From contig NZ_CAXHZL010000004.1 of NCBI RefSeq assembly GCF_964022235.1, positions 124,001 through 188,000 on the forward strand: DNA of 64,000 nucleotides, in the 5' to 3' direction. The DNA is from Limimaricola sp964022235 (GTDB lineage: Bacteria > Pseudomonadota > Alphaproteobacteria > Rhodobacterales > Rhodobacteraceae). The notes under the pieces are model-generated. The model had not been told where the DNA came from. It ran no database searches and saw only the letters and a list, made by a program, of their open reading frames with translations. The position numbers and the translations under genes are program-made. How positions within the stretch are numbered: the first letter of the stretch is position 1; each line of letters begins with the position of its first letter. Shown piece by piece: positions 32,703-40,340 of this stretch.

Positions 32703-33090
32703 GATCATTCACCCCGAGGGCTGGGCGCCCGCCCGCGGCTATGCGAACGGCGTGATGACGCCAGAGGGGCACCTGTTCGTCGGCGGGCAGATCGGCTGGA
32801 CCGCTGACCAAGTATTCGAAAGCCAAGACTTCATTGGCCAGATGGAGCAGGCGCTTCGCAACATCCTCGCGGTGGTCGAGGCGGCAGGCGGTGGGCCTGA
32901 GCACATCACCCGGCTGACGTGGTTCGTGATTGACAAGCGCGAATACCTCGCGCGGCAAAAGGAGGTCGGCGCGGCCTACCGCCGGGTGCTGGGGCGCAAC
33001 TTTCCGGCGATGACCATGGTGATCGTCGCCGGTCTGGTCGAAGACGAGGCGCTTCTAGAGATCGAGGCGACGGCGGCGATCCCGCGCTAG
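32692..33090 (+). CDS. RidA family protein lacking the canonical catalytic arginine
   Basis: A 132-aa member of the RidA/YjgF/YER057c superfamily, with GYANGVMTPEGHLFVGGQIG near the start, FIGQMEQALRNILAVVEAAG and the C-terminal ALLEIEATAAIPR. True RidA enamine/imine deaminases have FPARS with a catalytic Arg; here the equivalent is FPAMTMV, Met in place of Arg, so the standard deaminase mechanism is not expected. The pathway does generate an enamine after ring reduction, so a role with that intermediate is attractive but unproven. ATG 32692 has a GAAGGAGAGG ribosome-binding site. Last gene of the operon; its stop and that of the convergent gene share CTAG. Confidence 0.88.
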   Translation: MGHEIIHPEGWAPARGYANGVMTPEGHLFVGGQIGWTADQVFESQDFIGQMEQALRNILAVVEAAGGGPEHITRLTWFVIDKREYLARQKEVGAAYRRVLGRNFPAMTMVIVAGLVEDEALLEIEATAAIPR

Positions 33091-33836
33091 TCGGGGTCGG
33101 GCCGCATCAATTCACGCCCCTCGGTGGTGAGCAGGAACACGTCGCGCCCTTCGATCACCGCCGCCGCAAGCGGCCGCCCATAGGCCGCGCCGCCGTCGAG
33201 ATCGACCCGGTTGCCGAAATGGCGCGGCGCCTCGAGCGCTGTGTGGCCATGCACGACGAGTGGGCCGTGATCGGAGGTGTCCTCAAGCCAGCCCTTGCGG
33301 ATCCAGACAAGGTCGTCCTCGGTTTGCTGGTCGAGGGCGACGCCGGGACGGATGCCCGCGTGGACATAGAGCACCGGGCCGCGCTCGACATGGAGCGGCA
33401 GGGCTGCGAGGAAGGCGCGATGCGCCTGCGGGACGGCTTCCAGCGCCTCGCGGTGCACCTCCCGTGGGTCGCGTCCGGCCACGGGCGCGATGCCGTAGCT
33501 CTCGAGCGTCGTGTCGCCGCCGAGCCGGGGGTTGAGCCAGTCGAGATCCTCGCGCAGGCAGGGATCGTGCCAATTCGGATCGTCGAGAAACCGTGCGAAC
33601 ATGCGGTCGTGGTTGCCCAGAATGACGCTCCACGGCGCGCCGCCGTCGATGCCCTCGATCAGAATGTCGATCACGCCCCGGCTGTCGGGGCCGCGGTCGG
33701 TGAGGTCACCTAGATGGATCACCGGGCTTTCCACGTCGCCCGTGCGGGCGCGGTCGGCGGCGATGAGGTCGTGCGCCATCCGGAGCTTTTCGGGATGGCC
33801 GTGAATGTCGCCGATGGCGTAGCTGCGTATGCTCAT
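33087..33836 (-). CDS. Metallophosphoesterase, serine/threonine phosphatase (ApaH/PrpE-like) type
   Basis: A 249-aa calcineurin-like phosphoesterase: AIGDIHGH (D-x-H), HLGDLTDRGPDS (GDxxDRG), ILGNHDRMF (GNHD), then the later VHAGI and VVHGHTA motifs. All metal-ligand motifs of the PPP-type family are present. ATG 33836 is preferred; the open frame upstream is not conserved-looking. Substrate unknown (phosphoprotein or diadenosine polyphosphate are both possible). It lies 40 bases downstream of the FG-GAP gene on the same strand and converges with the RidA-like gene. Confidence 0.93.
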   Translation of the reverse strand: MSIRSYAIGDIHGHPEKLRMAHDLIAADRARTGDVESPVIHLGDLTDRGPDSRGVIDILIEGIDGGAPWSVILGNHDRMFARFLDDPNWHDPCLREDLDWLNPRLGGDTTLESYGIAPVAGRDPREVHREALEAVPQAHRAFLAALPLHVERGPVLYVHAGIRPGVALDQQTEDDLVWIRKGWLEDTSDHGPLVVHGHTALEAPRHFGNRVDLDGGAAYGRPLAAAVIEGRDVFLLTTEGRELMRPDPD

Positions 33837-33876
33837 GAGCCCGACCCTAACGCCGCAGGCGGCGGGGGCAAGCGGA

Positions 33877-35406
33877 TCAGCCGGGCAGGGCGTCGCGGTC
33901 GAGGGTGGTGACGCGATCCGCCTCGATCTCGTGCGGACCGGTGCTGGTGCCATCGGGCCATTCGACGGAAACACGTGCCCGCGTCGCGGCCCCGAGCCCG
34001 ACGTGCAAAGGACCGAGCCGTCCGCCCGCGTGACCGCCGCCCACGACTCGTTGCAGCACCTGCCGCCCCTGATCCGTCTTCACCGTCACCACCGCGCCGA
34101 TGGCATCGCGATTGCCGCCCGTTTGCATGAGGTCGAGCGCAAGCCAATGGCCGGTCCCTTCGGTCACGTTGCGCCACAGCTCCATCGGCGCGCGCCGGTT
34201 CACGACCACGAGGTCGAGCCGCCCGTCGCCGTCGAAATCGGCCAGCGCCGCGCCACGCGACCGCTCGGTGGTGGCGATGCCCGCCTCGATCGAGGCTTCG
34301 GCAAAGGTGCCGTCGGGGCGCTGCATCAACAGGTTGTTGGGATCGCGCATGGCGTTCGACGGCATCTGATCGACGTTGCCCTTGGCGATGAACAGGTCGG
34401 GCCGACCGTCGTTGTCGATGTCCCCGAACTCGGCGTGCCAGCCGGTCGAGGGGCGGCCATCGTCGCCGATATGCGGGCGCTGCGCGTAGGAGCCGATGGA
34501 AAAGGGGGCTGCGGCATAGCGGCCATCTGGCTGCGCCAGTTGCAAAAGTTGATCGCCCATTGAGGTGAGCATCACCTCATCGCGCCCGTCGCCCGTCAGA
34601 TCGCGGCTGGCGATGCCCATCCCCCAGAGCGAGACGGTGGGCCAGCCGTCGGCCTCGCCAAGGAAACGGCGCGCTTCGATGTCCCACATCTGCTCATGGC
34701 CGCCGCGCACATAGTAGTGCCGGTCGTTGGAGATGCGCAGCGTCGGTCGCCCGCGCGCGTCGCGCGCCGCCAGCATCGACAGCGCGCAGAAGCCGGGGGC
34801 GAGCGTCTCTTCGCGCCAACCGGTGTCGTCGGGCCGCAGGACCGCGTTCTCGTCGCAGGCTTCGAACGGCCCTTGGGGGTCGTCTCGGTCGACATAGTTG
34901 CCGATGGCCATGACGGGGCGGGTGTCGTCTTCCCACCATGCGGTGAAAGCGGTGGTCCAGGCGTTGCCGGCGGGCAGGCCCAGCGCCCCAGTCGCCTCTT
35001 CAAAGCGGCAATCGCCCAAGCCCCGCAACATCAGGTTCGAACCCGCGCGCATCACGAAGAGGTCGGGGTGGCTGTCGGCGTCGACGTCGAGCGGGTAGGC
35101 CCCGGTGACGCCGGTCAGATCGGGCAGGGGGGCCGCATCAAAGGCGAAATCGCCCCGGTTGCGCAGGAGCAGCGCCGGGTTTTCACCGCCCGCGGCAAAG
35201 ATATCGGGCCACGCGTCGCCGTCGCAGTCGAACACGGCGACGCCACCGCCCACGAAATGCTCCCATCCGCCGGCATAGATGTGCTCGGGCAAGGCCGATG
35301 AGCGATCCTCGAAGCGCGGCCCGGCGATGGAGGGTCCTGCCGAGAGAATGACGGCCAGCCCGAAAAACGCGGCCCCTCGCGCGCCGTCGCGCAGAAGCAC
35401 CCTCAT
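33877..35406 (-). CDS. Secreted FG-GAP/VCBS repeat protein with C-terminal ASPIC/UnbV domain
   Basis: A 509-aa exported protein: signal peptide (hydrophobic AFFGLAVILSAG), then FG-GAP/VCBS beta-propeller repeats with calcium-binding Asp loops (FDCDGDAWPDIF, LDVDADSHPDLF, DLTGDGRDEV, GDIDNDGRPDLF, ADFDGDGRLDLV), and an ASPIC/UnbV-type end (GAVVTVKTDQGRQVLQRVVG; GRLGPLHVGLG). CRTAC1-like domain layout; extracellular or periplasmic binding role is likely, ligand unknown. ATG 35406 overlaps the ROK gene stop (ATGA), so the two are translationally coupled; the long frame upstream is a shadow of the ROK gene. Confidence 0.88.
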   Translation of the reverse strand: MRVLLRDGARGAAFFGLAVILSAGPSIAGPRFEDRSSALPEHIYAGGWEHFVGGGVAVFDCDGDAWPDIFAAGGENPALLLRNRGDFAFDAAPLPDLTGVTGAYPLDVDADSHPDLFVMRAGSNLMLRGLGDCRFEEATGALGLPAGNAWTTAFTAWWEDDTRPVMAIGNYVDRDDPQGPFEACDENAVLRPDDTGWREETLAPGFCALSMLAARDARGRPTLRISNDRHYYVRGGHEQMWDIEARRFLGEADGWPTVSLWGMGIASRDLTGDGRDEVMLTSMGDQLLQLAQPDGRYAAAPFSIGSYAQRPHIGDDGRPSTGWHAEFGDIDNDGRPDLFIAKGNVDQMPSNAMRDPNNLLMQRPDGTFAEASIEAGIATTERSRGAALADFDGDGRLDLVVVNRRAPMELWRNVTEGTGHWLALDLMQTGGNRDAIGAVVTVKTDQGRQVLQRVVGGGHAGGRLGPLHVGLGAATRARVSVEWPDGTSTGPHEIEADRVTTLDRDALPG

Positions 35407-36668
35407 GCCGCCCGTGCCTCGGCCAGCACCGTTTCGGTGACGGCGGCGAGAGCGAGGGCGCTGGCGCCGCGCGCCCAGACCAGATCGCCCCAAGCGTGGA
35501 TCTCGATCCGTGCGGGGGCGCGCCCTTCGACGAGGGTGAGCGCCCGCATCTCCGCGAGCACTTCGTCGGCATAGAGGTAGTCGTAGCGCATCCGCTCTCC
35601 CGACAGGATCACCAGCCCCGGGTCGAAGATCTGGATCACGTTCGACAGGCCAAGCGCGAGGTAGCGCCCGGCGCGGTTGAAGATCGAGCGGGCGGCGCGA
35701 TTGCCGCCCTTGGCTTCGGCATAGAGCGCGTCGAGCATGACCTGCGGGCTTTGCGGCGCGCGACCGAGCGCCGTGGCCGCCTCGCGCGCCAGTGCATAGT
35801 CGGCGACATAGGCCTCCAAGCAGCCGCGCTTGCCGCATCGGCACAGCGCCCCGTCGAGTTGCACCTTGGTATGGCCAAGCTCCAACCCCATGCTGCGCTC
35901 TCCGCGATAGAGGCGGTTGTCGATCACCAGCCCCATGCCAACGCCATGCTCGATCGTGACGACGGCGAAATCCGACCTTTGCCGCCCGACGCCGAACCAC
36001 AGCTCGGCCAGCGTCAGCATGTTGGCGTCGTTGTCGATCAGCACCGGCAGGCCGAAGCGACGGCTGGCCTCGGGGCCGAGAGGCATGTCGGGACCGAGAT
36101 GTGGCGACCACAGCACCGTGCCGGTCTGATGGTCGACCATGCCCGACAGGCCCACGCCCACGCCGAGCAGGTCGGCACGTGCGCATCCCGCTTGGTCGAG
36201 CACCGCGTCGATCAGCGCGCCTATCTCGTCGCAGGTCTGGTCCAGCGAGCGGCGCATGGGCGAGGCAGGGCGGGCGGCGTCGGCAAGGACCGTACCCGCG
36301 AAATCGACCAGAACGGCGGTGTTGCGCTCGTCGGAGATCTTGATGCCGATGACGAGCCGCCCTTCGGACACCAGCTCCAACGCCACGGGCGGGCGGCCGC
36401 GCGCGTTCGGCGCGGCGGCGGTCGCCTCGACCTCGCGCAGAAGGCCCAAGCCGATCAGCTCGGAGGTCAGCGTCGTGACCGATCCCGCACTGACGCCCAG
36501 CGCGCGGGTGATGTCGGCGCGGGCCGCGCGACCGGCGGCCCGGACATGTTCGAGAATCTGCTGTCGCAGGGGGCGTGCCTCGCGCTGGTTGCCCGGCAGC
36601 AGCGGCCCGACGCCATGTTGCGGCTGTGCAACATCTGCGGCCGACTCCGCCGGTTGCGTGTCGATCAT
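35403..36668 (-). CDS. ROK family transcriptional regulator, probable xylose-responsive repressor
   Basis: A 421-aa NagC/XylR-type regulator. An N-terminal winged helix (about residues 32-85, ARADITRALGVSAGSVTTL) precedes a ROK sugar-kinase-like domain with LPVLIDNDANMLTLAE, IEHGVGMGLVIDNRLYRGER and the zinc motif CRCGKRGCLEAY. These sense sugars and repress nearby transport genes. Divergent orientation from xylF and a perfect palindrome in between (36776-36789) support control of the xylose transporter. It overlaps the FG-GAP gene by four bases. Sugar specificity is inferred from the neighbours. Confidence 0.92.
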   Translation of the reverse strand: MIDTQPAESAADVAQPQHGVGPLLPGNQREARPLRQQILEHVRAAGRAARADITRALGVSAGSVTTLTSELIGLGLLREVEATAAAPNARGRPPVALELVSEGRLVIGIKISDERNTAVLVDFAGTVLADAARPASPMRRSLDQTCDEIGALIDAVLDQAGCARADLLGVGVGLSGMVDHQTGTVLWSPHLGPDMPLGPEASRRFGLPVLIDNDANMLTLAELWFGVGRQRSDFAVVTIEHGVGMGLVIDNRLYRGERSMGLELGHTKVQLDGALCRCGKRGCLEAYVADYALAREAATALGRAPQSPQVMLDALYAEAKGGNRAARSIFNRAGRYLALGLSNVIQIFDPGLVILSGERMRYDYLYADEVLAEMRALTLVEGRAPARIEIHAWGDLVWARGASALALAAVTETVLAEARAA

Positions 36669-36775
36669 AGTTCGATCCCCGAATTATCTGCGAGCCTCCT
36701 CCGGCCGATCTTTGCACATTGCCCAAGATCCGACGCGCCCACCACAGATTGTTAGCGTCATCGGGCAGGGTTTGG

Positions 36776-36789
36776 CAAAATATATTTTG
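36776..36789. promoter_or_regulatory. Palindromic operator candidate upstream of xylF, overlapping a TTGACA box
   Basis: CAAAATATATTTTG is a perfect 14-bp palindrome in an otherwise GC-rich region, in the 214-bp gap between the ROK gene and xylF. A TTGACA hexamer at 36787-36792 overlaps its end, so a bound repressor would block a -35 element. The matching -10 (near ACTGTA at 36810-36815) is weak. ROK regulators bind AT-rich palindromes of this sort. Confidence 0.6.
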
Positions 36790-36882
36790 ACAATCGAATT
36801 AAATATGCGACTGTACTGCTCAACCGGCCTCAGGAGGGGTCGGCATCCCGGTGGGACGGGATACATCTTTGGGAGGATATCT

Positions 36883-37914
36883 ATGCGCAACGCAATCATG
36901 GCCGCCGTCATCGCGACGGCCGGTTTCAGCACGACCGCGATCGCCGAACAGCACGGCATGACCGTCGGTGTCAGCTGGTCCAACTTCCAGGAAGAGCGCT
37001 GGAAGACCGACGAAGCCGCGATCAAGGCCGCGCTCGAAGAAGCGGGCGCGGAATACGTCTCGGCCGACGCCCAGTCGTCCTCCTCCAAGCAGCTGTCGGA
37101 CGTCGAGAGCCTGATCGCCCAAGGCGTCGACGCGCTGATCATCCTCGCGCAGGACACGCAGGCCATCGGCCCCGCCGTCACCGCCGCCGCCAACGAAGGC
37201 ATCCCGGTCATCGCCTATGACCGCCTGATCGAGGACGACCGCGCCTTCTATCTCACCTTCGACAACGTCGAAGTGGGCCGGATGCAGGCCCGCGCCGTGC
37301 TCGAGGCCGCGCCCGAAGGCAACTACGTGATGATCAAGGGCTCGCCCACCGATCCCAACGCCGACTTCCTGCGCGGCGGCCAGCAGGAGGTCCTGCAGGA
37401 AGCCATCGACAGCGGCAAGATCACCATCGTCGGCGAGGCCTACACCGATGGCTGGCTGCCCGCCAACGCCCAGCGCAACATGGAGCAGATCCTGACCGCC
37501 GAGGACAACGCGGTCGACGCCGTGGTCGCCTCGAACGACGGCACCGCCGGTGGCGCCGTGGCAGCACTGACCGCGCAGGGCCTGGACGGCATCCCCGTCT
37601 CGGGTCAGGACGCCGATCACGCAGCACTCAACCGTGTCGCCCAAGGCACGCAGACCGTCTCGGTTTGGAAGGACAGCCGCGAGCTTGGCCGTCAGGCCGG
37701 CGAGATCGCCGTGGCGCTGGCCTCGGGCACCGAGATGAGCGCCATCGAAGGCGCGGAAGAGTGGACTTCGCCCGCGGGCACCACGCTCACCGCGAAGTTC
37801 CTCGATCCGGTTCCGGTGACCAAGGAGAACCTCGACGTGGTGGTCGAGGCCGGCTGGATCGATCAGGAAACGCTCTGCCAGGGCGTCTCGGGCGACGTCG
37901 CCGCCTGTAACTGA
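36883..37914 (+). CDS. xylF: D-xylose-type ABC transporter substrate-binding protein
   Basis: A 343-aa periplasmic sugar-binding protein: signal peptide of 21 residues ending AIA, then MTVGVSWSNFQEERWKTDE, the typical XylF start, DALIILAQDTQAIGPAV, GIPVIAYDRLIED and VVASNDGTAGGAVAAL. Close in pattern to XylF, though ribose or other pentose binding cannot be excluded. A GGGAGGATAT ribosome-binding site precedes ATG 36883; the frame upstream is shadow and intergenic. A strong hairpin follows at 37922-37953. Confidence 0.93.
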   Translation: MRNAIMAAVIATAGFSTTAIAEQHGMTVGVSWSNFQEERWKTDEAAIKAALEEAGAEYVSADAQSSSSKQLSDVESLIAQGVDALIILAQDTQAIGPAVTAAANEGIPVIAYDRLIEDDRAFYLTFDNVEVGRMQARAVLEAAPEGNYVMIKGSPTDPNADFLRGGQQEVLQEAIDSGKITIVGEAYTDGWLPANAQRNMEQILTAEDNAVDAVVASNDGTAGGAVAALTAQGLDGIPVSGQDADHAALNRVAQGTQTVSVWKDSRELGRQAGEIAVALASGTEMSAIEGAEEWTSPAGTTLTAKFLDPVPVTKENLDVVVEAGWIDQETLCQGVSGDVAACN

Positions 37915-37921
37915 TGCATAA

Positions 37922-37953
37922 CGCCCCCGGCCCGGGCAACCGGGCCGGGGGCG
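37922..37953 (+). promoter_or_regulatory. Intercistronic hairpin after xylF
   Basis: Perfect 14-bp stem CGCCCCCGGCCCGG / CCGGGCCGGGGGCG with a GCAA tetraloop, eight bases after the xylF stop. No T-run. It can stabilise the xylF message or reduce read-through into xylH, as for the other binding-protein genes here. Confidence 0.7.
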
Positions 37954-38013
37954 CACTGCCGCATTTCGCGCGCGCTCCCCCGCGCCGCCCCACTCCGGTC
38001 AGGAGCACCCCAG

Positions 38014-39339
38014 ATGTCCGATACCGATACCGTCCCCAACGCCGCGCCCTCGGGCCAGCGGCCGGCGGACAAGGCGCCCGCGCGCTCCTTCCTCAACCAG
38101 CTCGAACTCGACCTGCGCCTTCTGGGCATGGTCGGGGCCTTTATCCTCGTTTGCGTCGTGTTCAACGTGCTAACGGACGGGCGCTTTCTCACGCCGCGCA
38201 ACATCTTCAACCTGTCGATCCAGACCGTCTCGGTGGCGATCATGGCGACCGGCATGGTGTTCATCATCGTCACACGCCACATCGACCTTTCGGTCGGTGC
38301 GCTGCTGGCGACCGCGTCGGCCGTCATGGCGATGATGCAGACCCGCTGGCTGCCCGACATGATGGGCCTGCCGCTGGGCCATGCCGCGCTGCCGTGGCTG
38401 TCGATCCTCGCGGGCCTGATCACCGGTGCCGTGATCGGCGCCTTTCAGGGCTGGCTCGTGGGCTATCTCACCATTCCCGCCTTCATCGTGACGCTGGGCG
38501 GCCTGCTGATCTGGCGCAACGTCGGCTGGTACATCACCAGCGGCCAGACCATCGGCCCGCTCGACGAGACCTTCCAGGCCTTCGGCGGCATCAACGGCAC
38601 GCTGGGCGCGCAGTGGAGCTGGATCTTCGGCTTCGTCGCCGCCGCATTGGCGGTGCTGGCGCTGATCTCGGCGCGGCGCAACAAGGTGGGGCATGGCTTC
38701 CCGGTCAAGCCGATCTGGGCCGAAGCCGTGGTCATGGGGATCATCGTCGCGGCGATCCTCGGCTTTGTCGCGATCCTCAACGCCTACGAGATCCCGTCCC
38801 GGGTTCTGGCCCGTGACTTTGCGGCACGCGGTGTCGAGATGCCCGAGGGCTATTCGGCCGCCTACGGCATTCCCTATTCGGTGCTGCTGCTGATCGCCGT
38901 CGCGGTGGTGATGACGGTCGTGGCGCGCAAGACGCGGCTCGGTCGCTACATCTTTGCCACGGGCGGCAATCCCGACGCGGCAGAGCTGTCGGGGATCAAC
39001 ACCCGGCTGCTCACGGTCAAGGTGTTCTCGATCATGGGCATCCTCGTGGGCATCTCGGCCGTGGTCGCCTCGGCCCGTCTGACCAACCACTCCAACGACA
39101 TCGGAACGCTCGACGAGCTTCGGGTCATTGCGGCGGCCGTCATCGGCGGCACGGCGCTCTCGGGTGGCATCGGCACGATCTACGGCGCCATCCTCGGCGC
39201 GCTGATCATGCAGTCGCTGCAGTCGGGCATGGCCATGGTCGGCGTCGACGCGCCCTTGCAGAACATGGTCGTCGGCACCGTCCTCGTGGCCGCCGTGCTG
39301 ATCGACATCATCTATCGCCGCCGCGTCGGAGGGAAGTGA
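38014..39339 (+). CDS. xylH: Xylose-type ABC transporter permease
   Basis: A 441-aa inner-membrane permease of the ribose/xylose family. FLTPRNIFNLSIQTVSVAIM and TGMVFIIVTRHIDLSVGALL are the BPD_transp_2 signature, GYLTIPAFIVTLGGLLIWRN the next, and near the end GGTALSGGIGTIYGAILGAL. The length is that of XylH with its extra central loop (about 200-290) rather than RbsC. It starts 99 bases after xylF, beyond the hairpin, and is followed by xylG after one base. Confidence 0.93.
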   Translation: MSDTDTVPNAAPSGQRPADKAPARSFLNQLELDLRLLGMVGAFILVCVVFNVLTDGRFLTPRNIFNLSIQTVSVAIMATGMVFIIVTRHIDLSVGALLATASAVMAMMQTRWLPDMMGLPLGHAALPWLSILAGLITGAVIGAFQGWLVGYLTIPAFIVTLGGLLIWRNVGWYITSGQTIGPLDETFQAFGGINGTLGAQWSWIFGFVAAALAVLALISARRNKVGHGFPVKPIWAEAVVMGIIVAAILGFVAILNAYEIPSRVLARDFAARGVEMPEGYSAAYGIPYSVLLLIAVAVVMTVVARKTRLGRYIFATGGNPDAAELSGINTRLLTVKVFSIMGILVGISAVVASARLTNHSNDIGTLDELRVIAAAVIGGTALSGGIGTIYGAILGALIMQSLQSGMAMVGVDAPLQNMVVGTVLVAAVLIDIIYRRRVGGK

Positions 39340-39340
39340 C

Positions 39341-40123
39341 ATGGAAACCAAGACCGATCCCCGCGCCAACGGGGCCAAGCCTCTGGTCGAACTCAAGGAC
39401 ATCCGGATCGCCTTTGGCGGTGTCCAAGCGGTCGACGGGGTCTCGCTCGATCTCTATCCGGGTGAAGTCGTGGGCCTTTTGGGTCACAACGGCGCGGGCA
39501 AGTCGACGCTGATCAAGATCCTGTCGGGCGCCTACAAGGCCGACAGTGGAGAGATCCGCATCGAGGGCGAGAAGGCCACGATCAACTCGCCCCGCGACGC
39601 GCGGCGCTACAACATCGAGACGATCTACCAGACGCTTGCTCTGGCCGACAATCTCGATGCCGCCTCGAACCTGTTTCTGGGCCGCGAGATCACCACCAAG
39701 GTGGGCTTTGTCGACGATGCCAAGCAGGAGGCCGAGACGCGCAAGATCATGGCGCGGCTCAACCCCAACTTCCGCAAGCTCTCCGAGCCGGTCTCGGCGC
39801 TGTCGGGCGGGCAAAGGCAGTCGGTCGCCATCGCCCGCGCGGTCTACTTCAACGCCAAGATCCTGATCATGGACGAGCCCACCGCCGCCTTGGGCGTGCA
39901 CGAGACGGCGATGGTCGCGGATCTGATCAAGGAGCTGAAGGCCCAGGGCCTCGGGATTTTCCTCATCTCCCACGACACGCGCGAGATGATGGATCTGTGC
40001 GACCGCGTCTCGGTGATGAAGAACGGCCAGCTCGTCGGTACCGAGCGGGTCGAGGACGTGACCGAAGATGACATCCTGTCGATGATCATCATGGGCAAGA
40101 ATCCCAAGCGCGAAGCCGCCTGA
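39341..40123 (+). CDS. xylG: Xylose-type ABC transporter ATPase, single-domain
   Basis: A 260-aa cytoplasmic ATPase: Walker A GHNGAGKST, signature SALSGGQRQSVAIARAV, Walker B ILIMDEPTAALG, switch His in FLISHDTREMMDL. Enterobacterial XylG has two ATPase domains (about 510 aa); this single-domain form is common in alphaproteobacterial xylose/ribose systems and would act as a homodimer. It follows xylH after one base and is followed by a terminator at 40164-40189. Confidence 0.92.
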   Translation: METKTDPRANGAKPLVELKDIRIAFGGVQAVDGVSLDLYPGEVVGLLGHNGAGKSTLIKILSGAYKADSGEIRIEGEKATINSPRDARRYNIETIYQTLALADNLDAASNLFLGREITTKVGFVDDAKQEAETRKIMARLNPNFRKLSEPVSALSGGQRQSVAIARAVYFNAKILIMDEPTAALGVHETAMVADLIKELKAQGLGIFLISHDTREMMDLCDRVSVMKNGQLVGTERVEDVTEDDILSMIIMGKNPKREAA

Positions 40124-40163
40124 CCGCGCGCGACGCGCGGCGATACAGCGCCGATCCCGATGT

Positions 40164-40189
40164 CGCCCGCCGCCCTATCGCGGCGGGCG
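40164..40189 (+). terminator. Hairpin terminator of the xylFHG operon
   Basis: 10-bp perfect stem CGCCCGCCGC / GCGGCGGGCG, CCTATC loop, followed by TTGTCGTT. It ends the xylFHG transcript 40 bases after the xylG stop. The rest of the 217-base gap to 40341 shows no gene. Confidence 0.75.
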
Positions 40190-40340
40190 TTGTCGTTCGG
40201 GCGGCGCAAACAGGGGCTTGCGCAGCGGCACTCGGCTATGGCCAAGCCATGTCGGCACCGCATGACGGGAACCGCTTGCCGTCGCGGCATCGACCGCTAG
40301 GGTCTGGCGCAGCCGGGCGGTCCGACCCGAGGAGCAGCAG

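Noticed and set aside
35407..36726. Upstream continuation of the FG-GAP frame to 36726.
   Set aside because: It runs through the ROK gene in another frame, and the ATG at 35406 with a signal peptide is the natural start.
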